A stretch of 64,000 bases of DNA, taken from the NCBI GenBank assembly GCA_018873245.2, contig JAEMBT020000008.1, forward strand, positions 8,648,238-8,712,237, given 5' to 3'. The notes under the pieces were generated by a model that was not told where the DNA came from, did no database searches, and saw only the letters and a program-made list of their open reading frames with translations. This document shows, piece by piece, positions 1 to 10,034 of this stretch. Position numbers and translations under genes: made by a program. Numbering within the stretch: the stretch's first letter is position 1; each line of letters starts with the position of its first letter. This DNA comes from Archegozetes longisetosus. Its lineage: Eukaryota; Arthropoda; Arachnida; Sarcoptiformes; Trhypochthoniidae.

Positions 1-129
1 ATTTGGTACTAGTTCGCAACAGCGTTTACTTTCATCGACATCTTCTTTCCTCTTGGCCCAAACATAATCACTGGTGGCTGGGCTTACGAATGAGCCAAGC
101 ACAAAAAACCACCAGAAGGTTCCAAGGTT
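1..129 (-). other. Possible coding fragment at the left edge, one membrane segment
   Basis: The minus strand is open for 43 codons from a stop at 130-132 to the window edge. The translation holds a hydrophobic stretch (FWWFFVLGSF) followed by a charged tail (KRKEDVDESKR). This looks more protein-like than chance AT-rich DNA, but the frame is closed upstream and I see no usable splice acceptor. It could be the end of an exon, a pseudogene piece or chance. I do not recognise a family. Confidence 0.25.
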
Positions 130-132
130 TCA

Positions 133-1172
133 AGTTCCAACTACTTTGTCATCAATTCTAAAGCCATTTGCAAAGCTGGAGCCTGTCTTTAATATAGGTT
201 AGTGTTTTGAGAAGTTTGGCGATGACATGAAAGGCTTTTATTCCTTCGTTTTCATTAAACCATCTTATCGTTTAACGTGAAACTTATTTTCCTCTTCTCT
301 ACAATTCTCGGAGCAACAATATTGTTACATTATTTTCTTTTGTTACTCGGTGCCATCACAATTTTTATGTTTTCTTCATTCAAAGATTGGTGTCAATTGC
401 TGGCATATCTTACAAAGCAAACATCTAGCTTTTTATTCAACAATCACTGATCCAATTTGTTGACCGTCAAACATTCACTTTCAATCCAAGCTCTTGAAAT
501 GAATGCAGTTATGGCATTGTTAACTTCTCGAGGTACAGTTCTTTCAATTCTGTCACTCGTTCCCTTTTTCATTATCATAAGTTCCATACATTGAAATAAT
601 TCGAAATTAATTCAAACACATTAAAACTTAAAAGAACAAAAATGTTAAACACAAAGTCAGCTGTTTATGATAACTGATAAAACGAAAAAGCAAGCGATTC
701 CAATGTTTAAGTATTGTTTTGAAATTTCGTGAATCAATCCCATTTTGAAAGTATATAGGTTTTTAGATTTCAACTCGATCCACTGATTAGCAGTTTTCGC
801 TTTGACCTATCAAAAATCTTTTACAACCCTTTTAATATCAAATAATGCGTTGAAAATATAACTATTTCAGCTATTAATAGTAGGATAACATCTAGAAATA
901 TGTTCTTAGCTATAATATAAGAAAAATGTTAAACATATGAGTAGAGAGATAGCGATTAATCAGTTTTCAAGTTTAGTTCAATAGCTATTAATAGTTTTGA
1001 ATACTTTTCTAATTGAATACATATCTCATAGCATTTTTTCAATGCAATCAATTGTTAATTCGACATAATATGTGGTAAAAGGAACGCAAAATAGCTATTC
1101 AATAAAAACTAGAGTGAGAACAAAATCAGTACTTTTTCAGTTTTTAGTGTACAGTTATTAATAATTTAGGCC
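133..1172. other. Intergenic, nothing recognised
   Basis: AT-rich sequence with stops in all frames. I see no gene, RNA or clear repeat. Confidence 0.5.
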
Positions 1173-1836
1173 AAAGGAGGATTCCGTTACAACATTGGCC
1201 CTTCCCCTCAAAAATGGATAAAATATATATTTTTAAAACATGGGGAAAAAACCAATTGAACTCATTTATAATGCAAAATGTTGAGTTTTATCGTATTTGT
1301 TGTTTTTTGTGCAATTCTTTAAAAACATCAACAAAAAAATGATGTGAAAAATCGAATTTTAGATGAATAAAAATGGAAAAGAATATGATTTTTTGCAAAT
1401 GAAAAAATTTTAATTAATGAAAAGATTAATAAGGAAGCTTGAAAAAATATTTATGTAAAGTTTCAAACTCAGCATATTTCATTGCAAAGTTGACATTCTT
1501 GAGTGATGAACCTTAGATAAAGGAGGGGTAGGAATAAGCACTGAAAACTTGCCGATCGAGTGATTTTGATCAAATTCAATATAGTTATAGTCCATGTCCA
1601 ACTATTAAGTTTGACCAAAGGTTTGACCCGATTCCGCACCTCGCGCGAGATTTAAAGTGTTTTAATCTAAAATGCGGAAAACTTTATTTCAGCGAAACGG
1701 GACAAGGTAGAAACACCAAACCAACGCATATATGAGTGAAAATTGATTTTAAACAATATGTGAACATTTCAAAACCAGTACTATACGTACAAATATATTT
1801 CATGAAAAAGTGAAAATTTTGAAATTTTCCACTAAC

Positions 1837-1937
1837 TTTGCCCATAGAGTCCCCAAAGATTTTTTTCTATGTAATTATAGAGTAACATCTCCCCTACTTA
1901 AAACAACAAAAAAACTTTTGGGGACTCTATGGGCAAA
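1837..1937. repeat. Perfect 21-bp inverted repeat, 59-nt loop
   Basis: The left arm at 1837-1857 is the exact reverse complement of the right arm at 1917-1937 (core CCCATAGAGTCCCC). It is probably the ends of a very small MITE or a structural part of the surrounding foldback element. Confidence 0.8.
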
Positions 1938-2268
1938 AATAATATTGACAAAAAACTAACCGGTGTAATGTATTCGCAATTGTAAATATAAATATACACA
2001 TATCAGTATAAGTATACTGAGTTTGATCAAAATCGGTCCATTAGAACACTTATTCCTACTCCTCTTTTAATACGTTTTATTTGAGAACCTGACTAAAGTT
2101 TATTCAAGCAGTATGTAATAAATATGATTTCAAAACTTAATAAAAATTCTATAATTATTATAAAATGATGAGGTTTAAATTTTTTAACATTAATTATTTT
2201 AAACATATTCAAAATAATTTGAAAATGAATAAAAATTGAATTTTTGGTTTTTGTATTTTTTCAACATG

Positions 2269-2364
2269 TTACCCCAAAAGGGCTAGCTTTTCCTTTTAAC
2301 CAAAGCTTCTTTTGATAAAGTTGTTTTTTTAGGAAAAATTCCCAAGCTAGCCCTTTCGGGGTAA
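2269..2364. repeat. Hairpin with AAGGGCTAGCTT arms
   Basis: Arms of about 21 bp at 2270-2290 and 2344-2364 match as inverted copies with one mismatch. The loop is about 53 nt. It has the same form as the hairpin 330 bp upstream. Confidence 0.75.
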
Positions 2365-3029
2365 TATGTATAAATAAAATTTTGAAATTTTATTATCTTT
2401 ATAACTTTCTTAATAATGAAAATTTTATGATGATTTTTTCCCTCATAAACTTGTATTCAAACTTTAAGTTTTAGTGAAAAAATTTTCAAAATATCTCTAA
2501 CGGTTTTCTTACAATAAAAATTTGAAATTTCAAACTTCTGGAATTTTTTGCGGCGCTCAGGCGCGTCCAATCTCAAAGTGATAAGCACAAACATATATTC
2601 TTTTTTAGTGTTCTTTTTGAATAAAAAATTTCAAAGAAATCGGTGTCTCAGGGGAATTTTCTATGGAGCCACCGAATCCTCCTTTGTATTAAATTAAAAA
2701 TTTGAATTACTTATGGTTTTGTTTTCTGCTATCAGTAGACAGCTAATTATAAGTTGTCTTCATTCTTTATAACTAAGAGTAAGAATAAAAAGAGTTTAAT
2801 TTAAATAATTAAGTCATACATAACTAAATTTGGATTTTTATATTCAATGAAATAGCTAAATTCTTTCTCTTTATTCAAGTTATTAATAGGTAACTGTATA
2901 TACTAGTAATATATTAGTATGAGTGACAAAAAATAGTTTGGCGAATATATAAAATCAAATAAAACAAATTGGTAACAAACCGGTTCATTTCGTTGGCGCT
3001 GAGTAGATAACATGAAACATCGGGTCTCG

Positions 3030-3305
3030 TCATTGCCATGATTTCCGTCGTCTTCCATTTTGAACAGGAATTAATCTTATGTCGCGGTAATGTATTAAAT
3101 GATGAATAATCAGCTCTTTGTGAGGATATAGAGTCCGACGAATACCGTTCTCGTTTATTGAGGTCGCCAAAAAGTACTTCTTCACATTGGGTGATCCGTC
3201 TCCTACTGTGGAGATCGATGGCAATGTGCCATTCGAAGAGCCACCCGAACCGACTGACGACATCAAGAAACTATTCATTCTAATTGGTTCCCGACAAAGA
3301 GCCAT
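3030..3305 (-). CDS. Hypothetical 91-residue ORF, possibly a first exon
   Basis: The reading frame starts with ATG and has a Ser/Gly-rich N-terminus (SSVGSGGSSNGTLPS) followed by a basic, mixed stretch ending in GRRRKSWQ. The composition is less AT-biased than the flanks, which argues mildly for coding. A second frame on the same strand also stays open past this point. I do not recognise a family and see no convincing splice donor. It may be a first exon whose remainder lies elsewhere, a relic, or chance. Confidence 0.3.
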   Translation of the reverse strand: MALCREPIRMNSFLMSSVGSGGSSNGTLPSISTVGDGSPNVKKYFLATSINENGIRRTLYPHKELIIHHLIHYRDIRLIPVQNGRRRKSWQ

Positions 3306-3460
3306 TGCTACTTAATTTGTATACTTGTTATGACGGTATTGTTATTTTTATTGATCGAAACCAATGCTGATAAGTATTTTGTCTGTCAGCTTATTAATTG
3401 ATCATAAAAACTGTAGCTCTTTATAATATGTTTTGTGTACTCTCTATTACACAATTACAA

Positions 3461-3945
3461 GGTGTGATCATTAAGTTCATAGCCTGACATAGAAGGAATT
3501 GAAATTCAGGGAATCTCAGCTAGAATTAGTAAACAACACTCCTTTTATGTAATCTTTATCAAGTTTGATATAGATAGACCCATTAGTTTAGTCTCTATTG
3601 AAATTTGAGTGAGGCAAGATCGTGTGTACTTGAAAAGTGGAGAAAACTGAGCTGAGCGCTACTATCATTTACAAAAAGAATATGACTCCACTGGAAATTC
3701 ACACCGATATGGTGAATGTCATGTCAGTGTGAGTTTCCAGCAACCATCACATCTTCATCTTATGAACATGGACTCTGGACGAGTGGATTGAGTCAAAAGA
3801 AAAAAACTTTTCTAGAAACTATTAGGAACTGCAGCATTGACTAATGAAGTGTACTTTTATCAAAAGATTATGTTGAAAAATAAAATGATCTTGTATTTCA
3901 AATTTATTTCCTTATATGTCGGGCTAAGAACTTTTTGATCACCCC
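3461..3945 (+). mobile_element. Internally deleted mariner element
   Basis: Inverted ends at 3461-3491 and about 3915-3945 share a GTGATCA...AAGTTC...GACATA pattern. Inside, at about 3640-3725, one frame resembles the start of a mariner transposase: an EKTELSA start and TPLEIHTDMVNVM, the conserved 'K-x-IH-x-x-M/L-V' region that precedes the first helix-turn-helix. The DDD catalytic core is absent. It is a dead, internally deleted copy of about 485 bp. Confidence 0.7.
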
Positions 3946-4414
3946 GCATAGAAGCTATGCTTTGATGGAAAACTATAGAAATTTTTCTATAAATATTTCT
4001 ATGGACCAGAAAATTACCCCCATTGAAATATAATGAACCTCAGAATCGCGAAGCAAAATAAAATGTATCTTAATAGCGATTTTTAAGACTTTAAGAATAA
4101 GATGACATAACTTTAAATATTAAATGAAATCAGAGCAAATCAGAAAATTTCAAATAAGAAAGTGAATACTTTTTTGTTATAATTGCTGTTTAACAACTAT
4201 TTGTATTTTTACAGTGATTATAAAGAATAAGTTGTCGAGCTTGATAAATAATGAGTGAACCAGTTTTAATAATGTAAAAAATTTTAATTACTTAGTTTGT
4301 TCAGTTAAGAGGTTCATGCAAGGCTATAAAAGGTTCATGTCTTTAGATAGGAGATTCAAAAATGTCTCGATTTTTGATGAGAAACTGTCACTCGAATAAG
4401 TTTCAAGGAATTTT
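3946..4414. other. Downstream of the ankyrin gene, nothing clear
   Basis: AT-rich. It should hold the 3' untranslated region of the minus-strand ankyrin gene, but I see no other feature. Confidence 0.4.
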
Positions 4415-7400
4415 CTACACCATTCTATGACGACCTATCCTTGGATTTGCTGAGTTCTCCGCTTTAGAAAGCTTACTCACAAATAAACTATCATTGATAT
4501 TTGAGGGACAACAGGCTTTAAAATTATCCATAAACTCATTTATATTGCTAGCAGCTTCCGTTCTGTTCAATATGTTCTCAAAGTTATTTGTAATACTTAT
4601 CGCATTAATATCTATTCTGCCTTGTATAATTTCTTTAGGTGATGCACAATAATTTGGTAAAATATACTTTTCTCCTGTAAATCTTCTGATCAATAAATCA
4701 AATAATGAAATTCCTCCGCTTATATCAAATTGTGAAAACCGTGGAGAGGTTATATCTGAAGGTGTGTTATTTTGCTGCTCGGGCGATAAAAAAGGAAAAC
4801 TTTGATTAACAATGAACAAACCACTTGATGGATTTAGCATAATTTTTGTCCAACTCAATAAAGTGTTTATTAGAGATGGTCTGCTTGCTGCACTACTTGC
4901 CACCATCTCAATATCACGGCGACTACGCTGGGGAATATTTCTTCTTTCCTGTTCTTCCCTTAAAAATTCTACTACATTTACCTTGTTATGCTCTAAAGCA
5001 ACATCAAATGGATTTTTGTCACGGAGATTTTTAGCGTGAATGTCAGCACCTTTGTTTATAAGAAGTTTGACCATGTCCAATCGACCCGATTTAGCAGCTT
5101 CATGCAGAGGTGTATTTTCATTAAAATAATATCTAGCATTTATTTCAGCGCCTCTTTCTATTAAATGTTTCGCAATCTCCACTTGACCTTTTTGAGCGGC
5201 TACATGTAATGGTTCTACCTTAAATTTATCTCTGATATTAACACTAGCCCCCTTTTCAACCAAAAATTTTACAATCGGCAAACTGCCGGCTGAAACGGCC
5301 TCACTTAAAATCGTTAAATGCCTCCGAGTATCCATATTAACATCAGCTCCTTTTTCTACAAGAAATATTACTAAGCCTAAGTTGCCTGCTCTGGCGGTAA
5401 AATGTAAAGGTACTTCTCCGGAACGTCCCTCAGAATTAACATCAGCACCTTTATCTACAAGGAACTTTGCTGCATCCAAATTACCCTCTAGTGTAGCCCA
5501 ATGTAAAGGCGTATTACCATCACTATCCCGAGTATTAATCTTAGTTTCTATAAATAGTTCTACTGCCTTTGATGTACCATATTTAATAGCAGCCCGTAGG
5601 GGTGTAATATTATCCAGAATAGCCAATCTATTCACTAGGAGCTTTACCACTTCTAATTTATTATTTTTCTCTGCCAGCTTTAAAGGTGTTAAATCATTGT
5701 TGCTTTTATCATTAATAGCAGCATCTTTACCCAACAGAAGTTCAACTACATTCAAATGACCACTATAAGCAGCCCAGTGTAAAGGTGTGCGATTAAAATT
5801 ATTTTTAGTCCCAATGTCTGCGCCTTTTTCTATGAGGAACTTTACTACATCTGAGTTTCCTTCTTTGGCAGCATAGTGTAAAGGTGTTGAGCCAAAATTA
5901 TCTTTAGCTTCTATTTGAGCACCTTTATCTATAAGAAACTTTATTACATCCAAATTACCATTATGGACAGCTAAATGTAAAGATGTACTACCATCCTTTG
6001 TCTTGGCATTAACATCAGCACCTTTATTGATAAGAAGTATTATTACATTCAAGTGATTATCATAAACAGCATAGTGTAAAGATATCCATCCATTTCCCAT
6101 TTCAGTATTAACATCAGCCCCATTCTCTAACAAGATCTTGACAGTTTCCTCATGTCCACTTGCTGCAGCAAAGTTTAGACTAGCATTGACAATTTTATTA
6201 TTCATTCCCATTTCTGTTGCTTTTCCAATCAATTGTCTAACCTTCTGAACATCATTTCCTTTTACAGCACTAAACAATTCTTTCTTTAAGTGTTCATTAG
6301 GACTTGTACTGGTAATTATAGTTGTTTCTGTTGGTGTGTAAATTGTAGTATTTTTAGTAATGTATATCGCAGTGCTGCTAGGTTTAGATGTACTAGCTTT
6401 TGTTATCTTTAAAAGCTCTAGAATATCAGTGCGACTGCTCAATTGAGCAGTGAGTTGATATGGCGTCCTATGATTCTTGTCAATAGCATTAACATTAGCA
6501 TGATTTGCTATGAGAAATTTCACCACTTCCAAATGACCGTTGTAAGCTGCCCAGTGCAAGGGTGTCCTTCCATTCCTTTGTTTAGCATTAACATTAGCTC
6601 CTTTTTCTACAAGTAGTTTGACAACATCCAATTTGCCTTCTTTAGCAGCGTAGTATAAGGGAGTTGAATCAAAATTGTCTTTAGTGTCAATATCAGCACC
6701 TTTAATTATAAGAAATTTAGCTACATCCAAATTACCACTATATGCAGTCCAGTGTAAAGGTGTCCAACCATCATTTTTCTTAATATTAAGATTAGCTCCT
6801 TTATCAACAAGCAGTTTAACCATGTCCAAATTACCATTATAAGCAGCAATGTGAAGAGATGCCCAACCATTATTGTTTTTAGAGTTAATATCAGCACCTT
6901 TTTCTACAAGAAGTGTTACTACTTTTAAATCACCCTCTTCTGTAGACAGGTGTAACGGTGTCCAACGTTTCTTGTCTCTGGCATTGATATTAGCACCTTT
7001 ACCAAGGGAATGTTCAATTTTATCAATATCTTTATGCCTTACAGCGTCGAACAATTCTTTATCCAATAGAAATCTAAAAACTTCAGGATGGTTTTCCTTA
7101 TTTACAATATCTAATGGTATTTTACCATCAGAATTCTTAGCATTAATATTAGCACCTTTACGTAAAAGAAGCTCAACTACATCCAAGTTGCCATTTTCAG
7201 CAGCCAAGTGCAAAGATGTACATTCCTGATTATTAGGGGCATTAACATCTGCACCTCTTTCAATGAGTAATTCGGCAACGTCAACCTTACCATTTTTCAC
7301 AGCCATGTGCAAAGGAGTATTTCCATAGGTATTAATAACATTAATATTAGCCTTTTTCTCATCTAAAAGGTACTTTACTACATTCAAGTGACCATTAAGA

Positions 7401-9322
7401 GCAGCAGTTTCTAAAGGAGTAACACCATCTTTGTCAGCAACATTGACATCAGTACTTTCATTAAAAAGGAGTTTCACAACATCCAATCTACCTAGTTGAG
7501 CAGCTAAGTGAAGCGGCGTGCGATCATCTTTACCGCTAACATTAATGTTAGCTCCTTTATCAATAAGAAACTTGACTAAATGAGGATTAAACTGAACAGC
7601 ATAATGTAAAGGTGTCCAGCCATAATTGTCTTTAATATTAATATCAGTTTTATTTATAAAAAGGCTTGCTGCCTTCAATGTACCGTATTTAGCTATAGTG
7701 TGTAAAGTGGTCATGTTATACGAAGTAGCAAGCTTACTAACAAAAAGACGTATTACCTCTGCTTTTTCTGCAAAATTTATAGGTGTAGATCCTGAATTAG
7801 TTTTAGCAAAAATGTCAGCACCCTTATTAAGAAGAAAAGTTACTACATCCGAACTATTCCAATAAGCAGCCCAATGAAGTAGAGTCCAGCCTTCTTTATC
7901 AGTGGCCGTAAAATCGGCACCTTTTTCTATAAGGAACTTCACTACCTCCCATTGACGCTCTTTAGCAGCCCTGTGAAGTAGAATCCAGCCTTCTTTATCA
8001 GTGACCGTAAAATTGCCACCTCTTTCTATAAGGAACTTCACTACATCTAATTGACCCTCTTTAGCAGCCCTGTGAAGTGGAGTCCAGCCCTCTTTATCAG
8101 TGGCCGTAAAATCTGCACCTTTTTCTATGAGGAACTTTACTACATCCCATTTATCTTCTTTAGCAGCTCTGTGAAGTGGAGTCCAGCCCTCTTTATCAGT
8201 GGCCGTAAAATCGGCACCTTTTCCTATGAGTAACTTTACTACATCTAATTTACCCTGATAAGTAGCTCTGTGAAGTGGAGTCCAGCCCTCTTTGTCAGTG
8301 ACCGTAAAATCGGCACCTTTTTCTATAAGGAGCTTTACTACGTCCCATTGACTCCAATAATCAGCCCAATGAAGAGGAGTCCAGTTTTCTTTATCAGTGA
8401 CCGTAAAATCGGCACCTTTTTCTAAAAGGAATTTTACTACATGCCATTGAGCTCTATAAGCAGCCCTCTGAAGTGGAGTCCTGCCATCTTTGTCAGTCAC
8501 CGTAAAATCGGCACCTTTTTCTATAAGGAGCTTTACTACATTTAAATTACCCCAATAAGCAGCCCTGTGAAGTGGAGTCCAGCCCTCTTTGTCAGTGACC
8601 GTAAAATCGGCACCTTTTTCTATAAGGAGCTTTATTACATTTAATTGACCCGAATTAGCAGCTATCTGAAGTGGAGTCCAGCCCTCTTTGTCAGTGACCT
8701 TAATATCGCCACCTTTTTCTATGAGGAATTTTACTACATCCAATCTACCCAAATAAACGGCCCAATGAAGAGGAGTCCAATCTTCTTTATCAGTTACCGT
8801 AAAATCGGCACCTTTTTCTATAAGGAATTTTACTACATCCCATTGATCACTATAAGCAGCCCTCTGAAGTGGAGTCCTGCCATCTTTATTAGTGACCGTA
8901 AAATCGGCACCTTTTTCTATAAGGAATTTTACTACATCTAATTGACCCGAATTAGCAGCTCTGTGAAGTAGAGTCCAGCCATCTTTATCCTTTATCTCAA
9001 GATTAGCACCTCTTTCTACCAGAATTTTAATTATATTTATATAACCTTTTTCAATAGCTAAACTTAGTGGAGTTTTTTCATCCTTGTCACGTGCATCAAC
9101 ATTTGCATTATTGTTCAACAAAATTTCAGTAATTTCATTATCACCATTTGTTACTGCTAAGTGTAGAGGTGTATTCTGATTGTCATCTTTACTATTTATA
9201 ATATTACCACTAGCACTTATTGCCTTTTTAATATAGTTTCTAACCTCGTGGACATTGTTCTCTTTAATAGCGGTGAATAATCCTTTCTTCAAATTCTCAA
9301 TATTTGTCTCAATTGTGGCCAT
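4415..9322 (-). CDS. Giant ankyrin-repeat protein with latrotoxin-like C-terminal domain
   Basis: A single uninterrupted frame of 1635 residues begins at an ATG (9320-9322), about 75 nt below a TATA-like site. It contains roughly 43 ankyrin repeats of 33 residues (TPLHxAAxxG...VVKxLIEKGAD) in two blocks, about residues 50-970 and 1020-1465. A Ser/Thr-rich linker separates them. The start of each block (LKKGLF-T-AI and LKKELF-S-AV) is alike, suggesting fusion or duplication of a shorter ancestor. At residues 1466-1469 an RSRR furin-type site precedes a C-terminal domain of about 165 residues with SLINTLLSW and ISLFDLLIRRFTGEKY motifs. By family knowledge this resembles the C-terminal domain shared by widow-spider latrotoxins and ankyrin proteins of Wolbachia phage WO and some arthropods. 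No signal peptide is visible. Toxicity is not shown by the sequence. The reading frame is intact. Confidence 0.9.
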   Translation of the reverse strand: MATIETNIENLKKGLFTAIKENNVHEVRNYIKKAISASGNIINSKDDNQNTPLHLAVTNGDNEITEILLNNNANVDARDKDEKTPLSLAIEKGYINIIKILVERGANLEIKDKDGWTLLHRAANSGQLDVVKFLIEKGADFTVTNKDGRTPLQRAAYSDQWDVVKFLIEKGADFTVTDKEDWTPLHWAVYLGRLDVVKFLIEKGGDIKVTDKEGWTPLQIAANSGQLNVIKLLIEKGADFTVTDKEGWTPLHRAAYWGNLNVVKLLIEKGADFTVTDKDGRTPLQRAAYRAQWHVVKFLLEKGADFTVTDKENWTPLHWADYWSQWDVVKLLIEKGADFTVTDKEGWTPLHRATYQGKLDVVKLLIGKGADFTATDKEGWTPLHRAAKEDKWDVVKFLIEKGADFTATDKEGWTPLHRAAKEGQLDVVKFLIERGGNFTVTDKEGWILLHRAAKERQWEVVKFLIEKGADFTATDKEGWTLLHWAAYWNSSDVVTFLLNKGADIFAKTNSGSTPINFAEKAEVIRLFVSKLATSYNMTTLHTIAKYGTLKAASLFINKTDINIKDNYGWTPLHYAVQFNPHLVKFLIDKGANINVSGKDDRTPLHLAAQLGRLDVVKLLFNESTDVNVADKDGVTPLETAALNGHLNVVKYLLDEKKANINVINTYGNTPLHMAVKNGKVDVAELLIERGADVNAPNNQECTSLHLAAENGNLDVVELLLRKGANINAKNSDGKIPLDIVNKENHPEVFRFLLDKELFDAVRHKDIDKIEHSLGKGANINARDKKRWTPLHLSTEEGDLKVVTLLVEKGADINSKNNNGWASLHIAAYNGNLDMVKLLVDKGANLNIKKNDGWTPLHWTAYSGNLDVAKFLIIKGADIDTKDNFDSTPLYYAAKEGKLDVVKLLVEKGANVNAKQRNGRTPLHWAAYNGHLEVVKFLIANHANVNAIDKNHRTPYQLTAQLSSRTDILELLKITKASTSKPSSTAIYITKNTTIYTPTETTIITSTSPNEHLKKELFSAVKGNDVQKVRQLIGKATEMGMNNKIVNASLNFAAASGHEETVKILLENGADVNTEMGNGWISLHYAVYDNHLNVIILLINKGADVNAKTKDGSTSLHLAVHNGNLDVIKFLIDKGAQIEAKDNFGSTPLHYAAKEGNSDVVKFLIEKGADIGTKNNFNRTPLHWAAYSGHLNVVELLLGKDAAINDKSNNDLTPLKLAEKNNKLEVVKLLVNRLAILDNITPLRAAIKYGTSKAVELFIETKINTRDSDGNTPLHWATLEGNLDAAKFLVDKGADVNSEGRSGEVPLHFTARAGNLGLVIFLVEKGADVNMDTRRHLTILSEAVSAGSLPIVKFLVEKGASVNIRDKFKVEPLHVAAQKGQVEIAKHLIERGAEINARYYFNENTPLHEAAKSGRLDMVKLLINKGADIHAKNLRDKNPFDVALEHNKVNVVEFLREEQERRNIPQRSRRDIEMVASSAASRPSLINTLLSWTKIMLNPSSGLFIVNQSFPFLSPEQQNNTPSDITSPRFSQFDISGGISLFDLLIRRFTGEKYILPNYCASPKEIIQGRIDINAISITNNFENILNRTEAASNINEFMDNFKACCPSNINDSLFVSKLSKAENSANPRIGRHRMV
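7850..8990 (-). repeat. Recent 99-bp tandem array inside the ankyrin gene
   Basis: About twelve consecutive 99-bp units, each one ankyrin repeat, are nearly identical at DNA level (recurring GTAAAATCGGCACCTTTTTC). They encode a GADFTVTDKEGWTPLHRAA-type unit. Repeats elsewhere in the gene are far more diverged. The array therefore expanded recently or is being homogenised by unequal crossing-over or gene conversion, and repeat number may vary between individuals. Confidence 0.85.
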
Positions 9323-9396
9323 CTTGACCTTAGACGTATGTTGATTTATTGATGCCTTTTTGTTAGCTTTATTATGTTTTGATGTTTATATGAACT

Positions 9397-9406
9397 CCTA
9401 TTTATA
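9397..9406 (-). promoter_or_regulatory. Candidate TATA box of the ankyrin gene
   Basis: TATAAATAGG on the minus strand lies about 75 nt upstream of the ATG, a normal spacing for a short 5' leader. Confidence 0.45.
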
Positions 9407-9869
9407 AAATAAAGAAATTTTGATTTATTGATGTTATATCTTAATTTTTCAAATAGTTAATATTTTAATCGGGCTTTTCTTCACCTGTACAACAACCGAC
9501 GGTTCTCTGGCTTTTTTTGCACTGACAAAAGTACCCGGAAATGACTGAAAATGTTCTGTAATTTAAGTAAAAATTAAAGGTTTTAAGTTTTAGAGTTTTC
9601 TAGGGCTGAAATGCATTGCCTGCTATTATACGATTAGTCTTAATTAACTATACAAGATTAAGTAATAGTAACAAAAATATCAGAAGTTCACCAAAAAGTG
9701 AATTTAAATTATGATTAATGCAGTTCGTAACAGATAACCTGAAACTGCCCATCCCATCACTCCAAGTTACTCTCTACTTTCAAATACCAACTATTTTTTA
9801 ATTATATATATTACTATATTTCAATTAACTACATGCACACATTCTCTCAGCAAAAATTGAACACCAGTT

Positions 9870-10034
9870 CTCGCTCAAAGACATAACTTCATGACAACAG
9901 TTGACTATCACTACAGTTATGGACCTCAACCAGTTCTCGAAAACGAATCAACAAAGACATGCTGGGATCGACCAGTCATTACAGATCGAACATTCATCGT
10001 CAATAAACCAGATATAATCATACTGTCAGATTAG
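9870..10034 (+). pseudogene. Retrotransposon polyprotein C-terminal scrap
   Basis: A 54-codon frame ending at TAG (10032-10034) contains YGPQPVLENESTK, CWDRPVITDRT and VNKPDIIILSD. The pattern 'P-x-VLEN ... WDR/WDx-x-I-TDRT ... N-KPDI' is one I associate with the conserved tail after the reverse transcriptase in arthropod non-LTR-type polyproteins. A related stretch continues upstream in another frame (about 9837-9880), implying a frameshift. No reverse-transcriptase core remains nearby. This rests on remembered family patterns, so confidence is moderate. Confidence 0.45.

Larger units (their letters stand above)
1173..2688. repeat. Nested inverted-repeat (foldback) region
   Basis: Several inverted-repeat pairs sit inside one another. 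The outer arms are near 1173-1188 (AAAGGAGGATTCCGT) and 2671-2686 (ACCGAATCCTCCTTTG). A second pair lies at about 1518-1580 and 2020-2068; both arms carry a GTAGGAATAAG-type block next to TTTTGATCAAA. Two tight hairpins (1837-1937 and 2269-2364) lie within or beside these. Terminal inverted repeats without a coding sequence fit a non-autonomous DNA transposon or a pile-up of them. I could not define a target-site duplication. Confidence 0.55.

Noticed and set aside
4812..8941. Several plus-strand frames of 60-125 codons
   Set aside because: They lie antisense within the ankyrin coding sequence and recur with its 99-bp repeat period, so they are shadows.
4415..9322. The window as a bacterial symbiont contig because of the ankyrin/latrotoxin-CTD protein
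   Set aside because: Neighbouring genes have GT-AG introns and eukaryotic families, and transposons are eukaryotic types. The ankyrin gene also has a TATA-like site and matching AT-rich flanks.
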